Shown: positions 41,855 through 51,900 of the stretch, one piece after another | Layout: each line of letters opens with the position of its first letter | How positions within the stretch are numbered: the first letter of the stretch is position 1 | DNA from: Rhynchopus sp. YZ270_cl-10 | Taxonomy: Eukaryota > Euglenozoa > Diplonemea > Diplonemida > Diplonemidae | Reading direction: 5' to 3' | Assembly (NCBI GenBank): GCA_964035575.1 | Contig: OZ037921.1 | Coordinates: 454,501 to 518,500 of the forward strand | DNA length: 64,000 nt | Notes under the pieces: model-generated | The model's database searches: none | The model's input: the letters and a program-made list of their open reading frames with translations, nothing else | Told to the model about the DNA's origin: nothing | Made by a program: the position numbers and the translations under genes

Positions 41855-44800
41855 TTACAATGCACCGCCGTTGTGACTGCCACCCAGTGGTTGCATGAGG
41901 GAGTAGTCGAAGGCGGAGGGGCCGGTTCTGTCTTGATGCCCACCTGGACGAAGTGGCTGGACAGGTGACGCCTGTCCCCCAAGGAGCGACCCGTTTGACA
42001 GCGCAACGCTGTTTATGCCCTGTGTAGTGGGCGAGCCCACCGAAGGGAGCGACGGGCTCACAGAGCCGCCCAGCATCGCAGAATGGTGGTTCGGGTGCTG
42101 TATCGCCCACTGTGCTGACATGTTCATATTCGCGAGGTACTCCAGCTTTTGGTTTTCCTGTAAAAAATATTCACATTGGTAGTTTCTAAGATACAAAAAA
42201 CGCTGCAGAAAAAAGGACTGAAGAAATGACAAAAAGAAAGACAGTTTTGAACGGGGCTGGGGTGGGGTAGGAGGGCATACCTTGCCATGCTGGTCGGGCT
42301 TGGATTCGACCTTCTGTGGCCGGTCGTCCTTCTTTTTGTACTTCTTGACCATTTGCCGCGGGAAAAGCTTCGGTGCTTCCTACACATAGTGAAGGCAGTA
42401 GAAAGGGCTCGGGTGGAGAAGGAAAAGGGTGGGGCGGGGTGAGAGAGAGAGAGGAGAGGGGGTGGGTCATACCGTTTTAAGCCTAGTACGGTTAAAGTCA
42501 GCAACGTCCCCGTCCTTAACCTTTTTCTCCCAGATTTGAATGATATGGGAGAGGTTCGGCTCAAAGTTGCGCTTGTAGCTGAGGAAGAATAACAAAATCA
42601 TTTATGAGTGGAAATTATAGAAGTCAAACTTATGGACTGTAGATGAAATAGGCAAGTATAAATGCAGGAATGTGATTGATCAAAGTTAGATTCACATACT
42701 TTCAGTTCACAGAATTGAAAGTATTTGAGAGGGTCAACACATGCACCCTTTCTTAAAAGTACAAAAAGTGGAATTGATGGTGTTCGAATATCACCGGGGT
42801 CTGGTGGTTAAAAAGTCTCCACAGAGTTGGGAGGTAAACCGTGGAGTTAATCCGGTTTTTTGTACCCTGCGAATTCTCCTTGATCACAATCAATACAAAC
42901 ACAATACCGCACCAAAGGGCATACCATTTCCAACTAACGTCTCTGAGCAACGAGACAGCCAGCACCAGCACCACCACAAGCCAGACTATCGGCTTTGCCA
43001 GCATCAAATGCGTTTTGTACCTATTTTTTTGTGACATTTTTTATTCTGTAAATACACCACACACAGCCTTTTTTCCCCTATCTTGAAGGCATACCATCTT
43101 TGCCCCCCAACTTCTATGTTACAGTATATGAACAAGAAGACAAACCAGCTGGCCACGGATCCGACAATTGTGAGAATGTTGAACAACGTCCAGCTGGAAC
43201 TTTCTAACGCACACTTTGCTGTCACCACCATGATCACTGCGGTGTAGCCGGTCAGACCTTGGGTGTCGAGGCCAAAGGGCCATCCTGTGTCGGGGTCTGA
43301 GATTTCGTACATGGCGAAGGTTGGGATGAAGAGGCAGAACGCGGAGTGCAGGATCGCGTTCATGGTGAAACACCAGAAGACCTTTGTGTTGAAGAGCTTT
43401 CCCTTGCGCCCATCATCGTAGAGCTCTGGGAACTGTTCTACACCTGCAGAGCCTTCGTCACCTATGAGACGCTTGGGCTCAATGTCTCTGTCAAAGATGG
43501 CCAAAGCCACAATAGGGGCCGCAGTGAAGAACACATTGTACCCCGTCAAAGACCACGAATCGTACATACTCTGCCCCGTGAAGGAGTTGAAGATGCAGAA
43601 CCACCCCTGTGTCAAGTACAAACAAATGTTCTTGTAGAATGAATACAAAATGAGCTTGGAGTTGCGCCGGTACGACCACCGTCCATGCACCAGCAGCAGG
43701 CGCGCCAGGAAGCGGAACTGCCCTATCGCGTAGTCCGCAGAGTTTGCAGCCTGCAGTCCTTCCAAGCCTGAGATGCCGACACCAACGTGCGCCTCCTTGA
43801 TCATGGACACGTCGTTCGCACCGTCACCAATTGCTAGCGTAACCTGTTCTAAGTTCTGTTTAACAAGCTGTACCACCTGCGCCTTCTGTCCCGGTGTGAC
43901 TCTGCAGCAAATCACCACCCCGCAGTGCTCCGCAATCTGCAGAAAGTGGCTCGCGTTCTGCAAGTGGTTCGAATTACCGCCAGAAAGATCACCAAGGATC
44001 ATCTTAAGCGTCTGCCCCTGCACAACCATGCCCAGCTCCTGCCCGTAATCTCGTCGCACGGAGTCTGCGTCGCGAGCAAAGTTCTGTAAAGTCTGTGTAA
44101 TGTTCGACCCTGTGACAGTATCGTTGAATTTGAAGAGCCCCATGTCGTTGTTCAGCAGTGCGCATGCAAAGCCGATGTTAATTGCAGTCTCCTGCTTGTC
44201 TCCTGTCAGGACCCAGATCTTAATACCTGCTGCACGAAGCAGCTCGATGGTGGCAGGCACGCCCTTCTGGAGCTTGTCTTCAATTGCCGTCGTGCCCAGC
44301 AGCTCGAGATCCTTCTCGATCTCGTCTGCCGCGGACGCAATCATCCCTTCCTTGTTCCCGATGTTCTCGGTTGCCTTCTTGTACATCGGCGCCCAGCGTG
44401 TTCTGTAGTCCTTTTCGTCGAGGACGGCCTGCGCGATGCAGAGCGTCCGCAGGCCGTCCTTTGCGAACTTTGTGAGGTATTCACGGCTTTTTTCGTGGAC
44501 GGCGTGCTCCTGTGGGGAGGGGGACTTCTTGAGACGCTCGTAGATGACCGTGTCGGCACCTTTGCAGAGCAGCAGCAGACGCCCATTCGGGTCACGCACC
44601 ACAACAGACATCCGCTTCCGGTCGGAGTCGAACTCAAGCACGTGGAGGAGACCCCAGCTTTCTACCTCCTCGACACCACCCTTCTTCTGGACACGCAGCT
44701 TGATTGTGTCTACTGTACGCTCGATGAACTGCACTCCGAGGTACTTCACCCCTGTCACGAGGCAGTTTTCATCTGGGGATTGTGCTTGGTATTTGAGCTC

Positions 44801-46511
44801 GCCTCCTGCAGCCTTCTCGGCAACGACAGTGTGGCAGACGGCGATGACCTTGAGGAAGTAGCTGAGCTCGTCTGCGTTGGACTGATACATCCAGCAGAGG
44901 TCGTTGTTGGTGTACTCTGAGATACGCGAGTCGTAGAAGTAAAACCCTTTGATCATCTTCGCATTCTGCGGACGGTCGTCATCCAGACGCTTGCCTTCCC
45001 GAGCAGCTGCCGCACGCCCGATCTCCGTTGTCCCTGTACCATATGAGGTTTCTCCCACAGAGAACTTCAAGAAGTCCATGATATTGCACGTCAGCGTCCC
45101 TGTCTTATCTGAGAATATATACTGCACCTGCCCAAGCTCTTCATTGAGCGAGGAGGTGTCTGCCTTGGCGGGCACGTCTGCTTCTTCGTAGTACATTTTG
45201 ATGTCGGAGATGATCATGCCTGCTTGGATCATCTTCACGACCTCGATTGTGACGTACAAAGAGATGGGGACCAAGTTGTTGAGAAGAATGATGAAGGTGA
45301 AGAAGCCGTTCAACCCGGTCCACAAAGGGCTGAGGAGGTCGTCCGGTGCTAGGTACCAATGATCATTGAAGTCGCTGGTGAGCACTCCCAGTGCAAAGGC
45401 AAGCACCGCACAGATGATAAGCTCGAGGAAGAAGATGCGGAAGATCTGCCTGTTTGTGTTGCGTTCGAGCTGCGACGTCTTCAGCTCAGACTCCTTCTGG
45501 TTCTTCATGAGCTTTGTCTCCTTCCCAGTATACACCACCACACCCATAATCAGGTCCACACCACCCCCTAGACGCGATCCGCGCAGCAACACACTGCAGG
45601 GGGGGTGAGGTTTTTTTGTGGCCAACACTCAGTTTGCATACCTGTCAACATCAATCCAGGCACGATGCGGGCGACCAGAGGTATCTTGCCGCTCGAGATA
45701 CCCCTCAAATTTGTACATACTGTATTTGTGAAATGTGAAAATTTTTAACGAAAAGATAAGATCCCTCGCTTAGTCACCCTTTTTTATCTTTGATTTAGAC
45801 TAATACAAGAAAGCTCTCACACTTAACAACATACTCTTCGTCCGGAGGCTTGCATGCGACTTTACCTTCGTAGTCCCCTGGCCTCTCTGGGTCGAAGTTG
45901 GGGAGGGGGGACCCTGCGGAGGTGGCTTCTCGGTGTGACTTACGGATCTTCAGGTTTGTCTCTCCGTCGAGGTTAGAGGTCTCAATGTGGCAAATGCCTT
46001 TGTCACCTGTGGAGTAGAGGAGAACAAGGTCGGCGGGGAATTCTTGCTCTTTCATGACTTTCATGATGTCACCCACGCAGATGTCACGCCACAGAAGGTC
46101 TTTCCATTCGCGGTCACGCCAGACATGGCATTTCTGTGCATTCGTGGCTTTGTCTCTTTGATGTCTCTTCCAGTCCTCATACGTATCTTTCATAAGGGAT
46201 ACCACCAACACGCAACTTAAAGGAAACAAAGTAGTGTACTTCCCGGTCGGACTCAACCCAGGAATCAGTTGCAGCATTGCGACGACCAAAAAGTATTTGT
46301 TTGCGTGCCGTTGAAACTGCTCTAAGAGGTTTTTCAGAATAAAAAATTTCGGCCCCAACACAAAAAAGGTGTATTTGCTTGTAGTCACCTCGTTGTTGCA
46401 GAATTTGGACCGGTTGGTATCGTAGTGGCCAATGTCAAACCATCTTTCCTCTTCGCTACCTCCCAGCTCTTCTTCGAGGAGCTGTTGTTCGTGGTCGTCA
46501 TTTTCGTGCAT
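41855..46511 (-). CDS. P4-type ATPase (aminophospholipid flippase), Drs2/ATP8 class
   Basis: Moves phospholipids from the outer or lumenal leaflet to the cytosolic leaflet of Golgi, endosome or plasma membrane. Seven exons in order: 45823-46511, 45642-45719, 43095-45593, 42925-43020, 42473-42578, 42281-42379 and 41855-42157, total 1,290 codons including the stop (about 1,289 residues, normal for the family). Residues about 60-110 hold the first membrane pair after PKFFILKNLLEQF. The actuator motif LDGET is near residue 180, the phosphorylated Asp (SDKTGTLT) near 418, and GDGANDVSMI near 848. Six C-terminal membrane helices follow. The C-terminal tail runs across introns 4-6: DVSWKCYKRNFEPNLSHIIQ matches the Drs2 tail, followed by a basic and a Ser/Gly-rich end. 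All donors except intron 1 are GTATG. Intron 1 is uncertain: the only frame-keeping GT-AG choice (GTGTGA) trims residues that homology would favour keeping. A CDC50-type partner is expected elsewhere. Confidence 0.92.
42579..42924 (-). other. P4-ATPase intron 4 (346 bp)
   Basis: Donor AAATG|GTATGCC and acceptor TTCCTCAG|CTAC. Reading through it gives a plausible-looking extra hydrophobic tail ending at 42753, but splicing links to a conserved P4 tail (YKRNFEPN). Confidence 0.8.
45594..45641 (-). other. P4-ATPase intron 2 (48 bp)
   Basis: Donor GACAG|GTATGC and acceptor CCCTGCAG|TGTG. The junction restores WIDVDSVLLRGSRL, the conserved segment before TM3. Very short intron. Confidence 0.85.
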
Positions 46512-46749
46512 CGTAGCAATTCAGGATAAGAGAAAGAAGGGAAGGGAAGGGGAAATACACGATCCGTCCACTGAAAACAATGTTTTCACCCCATTTACTC
46601 CAAAGAAACGAAAGAGAGAAGAGCAAGATAAAGAGAGAGAGAGAGAGAGAGAGTGGGTAGAAAACTATTAGGAAGTAAGTAGGAAAGGGGGGTAAGGGGG
46701 AGAGGTAGGGAGTCCTGAGATGGGAAGTTGGTGTAGGGGTAAGTGGGTT
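46512..46749. other. 5' flank of P4-ATPase
   Basis: Purine-rich spacer with an AG microsatellite (about 46636-46652). Presumably holds the P4-ATPase promoter. It ends where similarity to the second duplication unit begins. Confidence 0.5.
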
Positions 46750-47189
46750 GAAAAAAGGGTTTTGGGGGTAAAATGAGGGGGTTTTACGTTTTTGGATAGA
46801 GAGGTAGCAAATTTATATAAAACAAAACAAATTAAAAGAAGATGGCCCGAATGAAAAGGGGCTCACGCCAACCCACCTTCTTTTAAGTTTTCAAACAAAA
46901 TAGAAATACTGCTTTGAGTAGTTAAAAGATAACAGAGCAACCAACACCTCGTTGTTTTTCTTGTTCCAAGGTGCTGATACACCCTGTCATGTGGCACATA
47001 TATCCCCAGACACACAAGAAAGAAGTTCCAAATACCGGAGCATTGACAGAGAGCCTGCGCAAAAGAACAAGAGGTCTCCGGTAAAGGCTGTCCTTCAGGG
47101 TGCACTTTGGTGTGCCGCAAAGAAACGGAAAATAGAAGCAAAAGAAGAAGCAAAAAAAAAGAGAACAATAAAAAAAGAAAAAAACTTTG

Positions 47190-47220
47190 AAGATGACTGT
47201 GTCTCTCTCGTGCACACCCG
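47190..47220 (+). repeat. H2 hairpin element (duplicated at ~55112)
   Basis: GAAGATGACTGTGT, loop CTCTCTCGT, GCACACCCGC. TGTG/CACA stem plus a T-G wobble. Confidence 0.55.
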
Positions 47221-47847
47221 CATCTCCGAAAAAAGGGGGAAGGGCTTATTAGCAGAACGCATCGTCCACCGTCAGTCTCATCTCGTCTCACACACTCACA
47301 GGGGTTTTTGCTTTGTATCTGGTGGTTTCCTGTTTTGCGTCAGAAACAATCAAATACTGCCATGTATCCCGGCAGTCTGAGTGTAGTTCCCTCCACAGCA
47401 GCAGGAAAAAAGAAAAAATGCACCAAAAAACAAAAGAAAAGTGCAGAGACTGAGAAGAGCGAAGGGGAGCAAGAGTGGGGTGGCCACAGTGTTGCAGCCA
47501 CCGACTAACTAAAAAGCCGGAAAAGGAAGGGAAAAGAGAGCAGGGGTGCACATATAGGCGAAAAAGAGGAGGAACGTAGAAGATGGTAAAGTTGAAAAGT
47601 TCGCACCTTTCAAAAAAGAGTGAATGGGGATGCTGCCTTCACAATCGGGCAAAAACCTTGCTCCTGTTTTTTTTATCATTTAGCTTTGTGTTACCACCGC
47701 GGGCACTCCGATCAGCTCCACTCAGTCCTAGAGAAAGAAGAGGGAGAGAGAGAGAGAGCAAGAGCACCCGCATTGCGTATGTAGTTACCAGGAAACAAAG
47801 TCTTCGGGATCTGAAGGGTGCAGAGGGGGAAGTAGAGGGAGAGTAGG

Positions 47848-47907
47848 GGTGGAGGTGGAGGTGGAGGTGGAGGTGGAGGTGGAGGTGGAGGTGGAGGTGG
47901 AGGTGGA
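47848..47907. repeat. (GGTGGA)n microsatellite, about 10 units
   Basis: The equivalent array in unit 2 (about 55769-55848) has about 13 units. It creates Pro- or Ser/Thr-rich artificial frames, which I do not annotate as genes. Confidence 0.95.
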
Positions 47908-47919
47908 TAAGAAAAGTGA

Positions 47920-48030
47920 ATTTGGAAGTGCAAACCTGCCTCTGCGGATGCAGGCACACACCACAAGAGAAAAAAAAGAATAAACTCACTTCAAAGATGA
48001 ATGTGTATCGCTGTGGCACACATACATTGT
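47920..48030 (+). repeat. H3 then H2 elements (duplicated at ~55857-55970)
   Basis: GGAAGTGCAAA followed by CCTGC/GCAGG arms around CTCTGCGGAT: an H3 head with a stem different from CGCCT/AGGCG. Then AAGATGAATGTGTATCGCTG, TGGCACACATAC. Confidence 0.55.
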
Positions 48031-48968
48031 CATTATTTAAAACGTTTGTAATGGAGAGAGAAGGAAGAGAAAAATAATAATTAATGAAAGGTCGTTCAAC
48101 TCGAAAGCGCAAGACATTCAAGAACGAACGGGGTGATGGGGATAACGTAGATGCCGACACACATACAAGGACAATCGCCGGTATTATCATTACCATTATC
48201 ACTATCAACTAGCGGTATCATTTTAACTATTTTTTAAAAAAAGAACAAATGTGTGATTTGAGAGGGGTGAACGGCCGCCAGGGCACGTATCACAGGGTCT
48301 TTCGAAACAGAGCGGGGTGCCGGAACGCCTTCCCCCTGCTAGCTTGCAGTTGGTGTGCAGCGTTGCGCAACCAAAAACAAAACCTCGCCTTTTACCCAAG
48401 CACCAGCGTGGGAGTAGAAAGGGTTGGCTTCGGTTCACTTGTAGGACTATGGTTAAAGCAACACGGCACAGAAGAGCAGCAGTGTGGAAGCGTCCGAAGA
48501 AGAGAGGTTCGTGCGATGAAACCCTCTCCCCCCTTTGCCCTTCTTCCCTCTCACTCATGGCCACTGCCACGTTTTGTAGTACACACAGACACCGGATCAA
48601 GCAAGAGCCAGCAAAAAAAAAAAAAAAAAAAAACACACAGAAAAATTATTTCAACATATGCATTCAATACATTGATAGCATAGGAAGAGGGACAAAAATG
48701 TTCCCAACTTTCTTGTGAGAAAAAGAAAAAAAAAGAAAAATAGCGGGGAAAGATATAAGTGGAACACTCATTCAAGAATCGAAGAAAACGTTGAAAATGA
48801 ATGAAAGATGAAAAAGAAGAAAAAAAAAAAGAGAACAAATACATTTTGGGGGGCACTGCTATATTGGTATAGCCCCGCAAAGTAGAATGCTGAGTATGTT
48901 TGAGGACGTACACATAACGTCCCACATAAACACACACATTCCTCACAGACACAATTTCCTCACAACCC

Positions 48969-51900
48969 TCACAGACCCTTGATGAGCTTCCCAAACCTCT
49001 GCCTCATGCGGTGTCTGAACTGGTTGTAAATGTTCGTCACAAACTTCTCGTAGTTGAGGGTGGCCTTGAAGCCAAACTTGAAGCGGTGACCCACGATTGT
49101 CATGTCAGCACGCAGCGACACAGACGTGGCCGAGTTGGAGAGTGTGTTTGAGAAGGTGAGGGAGTGGATGCGGAGGGCGTTCTTGAGTGCGCCACCCACA
49201 GAACGTGCAATGTTGTTGAAGGTGTTGACCACAGCAGACGCAGCCCGCAGGACACCCTGTGCCGCACTGAGCACACCCTTCGCAGCGTTCACAGCCCCCT
49301 GCGCCGCACGGATCCCGCCCTTGACGGCACGCTCAGCCCCGCTCAGCACCTTCTTTGCAGCGTAGTACGCAACCTTGACCGACCCGTACCCGATCCAGCA
49401 CCCAGGCACAGACCCGCACTTCCACCACTTCTTCCTGCAGGTCCTCTCCTTCGACTTGCACGAGTTGTACTTGCCGTCAAGGCTCCTCTTCCAGCTGTCC
49501 ACCGTGCGCTTCGCCGAGTTGATCTTGCTCAGAGCACTGCGCTCCACAGACTTCAGCTTGTTGTTGACAGAATCCAGCTTCCGCTTCGCAGCCGACACCT
49601 TGCTCCCCGCCGCCTTCAGTGCAGAGGTCGCCTTCTTCCCCAGGTCCAGCAGGAACCCCGTCGCACGCGTCACCACCTTCGCAAGGATGTCTGCCTTGAT
49701 CGTCCCCGTCAGTGTGTTCGAGAACCCGCGCTTCCCGGGTGTGCCCACAGTCGTCATCTGCACGTCGACAGACAGCGCAGACCCGAGCGACAGCTGGAAG
49801 CGCCCGTACTTGCGTGCATCCGACAGCTCCAGCAGCAGCGACACGCTCTGCCCCAGCACCACCGCCCGCCCGTCAATGCGCACCCGCTGCTGCTTCGGCG
49901 TCAGCGCCAGCTCAAACGACGGCCCCGACTTCCCGTTCGCACTTGTGATCGAGACCGGGCCCCACCGCATCGGCTTCGCAAGCATCGCAATCTCAAGCCC
50001 CCCCTGCGACGCCTTGAAGTGCGCAGACACCACGTGCACCACACCCCACAGGCGCAGGTTCTCCACCTCGACAGAGACCCCCGCAGGAATCGTCGCCGAC
50101 ACGTCTGCAATCGTGATGACAACGGCGTTCACCGGGTCCGGGTTGAACGACGCCGCAAACCGCTCCACAGACACGTCCCCCAGCACGCTTGCCACAGGCC
50201 CGAGGCAGTTCTTGCACCCCACAACGTCCGAAATGATCCCCTTCAGGTTGAAGTTCTGCACCTCCGCCGCAAGTGCGCACTTTCTGAAGTCCTGCAGGTC
50301 CACCCCGACCGCAACCGTCCCAGACGCACCCCCGATCTGCAGGCCCCCAATCAGCGCAAACTGCGACGGCAGCAGGGCAGGTGTGATGGTCATCTTCACC
50401 CCGAGCGGGAACAGCACCTTCACCCCCGGCACCCCGAACGGCCTCACCCACGGCGTGTCCGAGTCCACCGACAGCGCCACTGTCAGCGACCCTGTCGCAG
50501 ACAGGCTGATGAACCCGCCTGCCGTGAAGGTCTGCGCATCCGCCCCACCACCGACAGTGAAGTCCATCACCACCTTGAACCCGATCTCCGGCGCCCCGGC
50601 CTTGACCACAAACGCCAGCGCCACCTCGCGCAGCATGGCCCTGTCCCCCAGCGGCACCTGCCCGGCCAGCATCAGGAACACCGTCATCTCCGTCGCCGAC
50701 GTGATGTCCGCCACAACCGTCACACCCGCACTCCCGCCACCCGCAGCCTCCACCTGCCCCTTCAGCCCAGACGGACACGCAGCCATCATCGCCTTCAGCG
50801 GCCCGCTGTCCGCACCCATGAAGGCCGCAATCGACAGCCCACGGCGCAGCGACACCCCCTCCACCTCCATGGCCGCCTTTGCCACCGAGAACCGCACCCA
50901 CGACGGCGACAGGAACTCCAGCACGTTCCGCACAGACGCAGGCAGGTCCGCACTCGCAGACCCAGACCCGCTCCCAGGCTTGTTCGCCGTGAACGCCATC
51001 CCGTAGTTCCACGCCGACCCTGTCTTCGCCACGGCCACAACCACCGCAAAGTCCAGCCCAAGCGCCGTCCCGGTTGCCGTCAGCGACACCGTGCCCCCGA
51101 AGTTCACCACCACCTCCGCCGACGACAGTGACAGCCCCTTCAGCCCCTTCATCATCCCCGGTGCCGCAGCCCCGAGCGACCCCGCAAGCGGCGACGCCGA
51201 CCCGGACCCCTGCCACGCAGTCGCAAACCCGTCCGGCGTCGCAGCCCCACCGGCCCGCACAGCCCCGCGCAGGTTCACGTCCTCCGCACGCACCGGCACC
51301 GGGAACGACAGGTCCAGCTCAAAGTCCTCGAGGAACGCCCCCCGCACGGACACCGCCTTCGCCCCGCTCGCAGACGACGTCACCTCCACAGCCACCGACG
51401 AGATCGTCAGCGTCTTCCCGTAGAACGGAATCCGCACGTCCGCCAGCGACCCCGCCACGCGCCACGCCTGCGACGCGCCCGCCCCGCAGTCCTTTGACAG
51501 CGACACAGCCAGCTCCAGCGCAGGGATGTTGTGCGGCAGGTCCTTCACAATCAGCAGCCCCTCTCCAGTGCAGTCCGTCCCGACCGTCGCCGTCACACGC
51601 ACGTGGCTGTCCTCGTACTCCAGCGTCGCCAGCACAGCCCCAGGGTTGCTGCTGTTGAACTCCACAGACGCCGACAGCCCCGCCGCCGTCGTTGCGTTCA
51701 CCGTCCCCACCCACGTCCGCGTGCTCAGCATTGCCGCCCCGCCGTGCCCACCCGTGTGCAGCGACACAGACACCGCCTCCAGCTGTGCGCCGGGCCCGTC
51801 CCAGCTCCCATCAAACGTCCCGGTCAGCTCCATCGCCCCGCTGCACGGGTGGTACACCACAGCCGTCGCAAGCGCCAGGTCCCCCGTCCCCGGCAGGCGC

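Larger units (their letters stand above)
46750..48968. other. 3' flank of SLP-B1
   Basis: AT-rich noncoding DNA with homopolymer runs, the hairpin elements and the hexamer array noted separately. Every sizeable frame here is low complexity. It lies between the SLP-B1 stop and the P4-ATPase promoter. Confidence 0.6.

Noticed and set aside
42753-43037. A separate small membrane protein just downstream of the P4-ATPase
   Set aside because: Its sequence is P4-ATPase exon 4 plus read-through of intron 4. Splicing restores the conserved P4 C-terminal tail.
47712-47966. Proline-rich frames near 47.8 and 55.8 kb
   Set aside because: Generated by the GGTGGA hexamer array.
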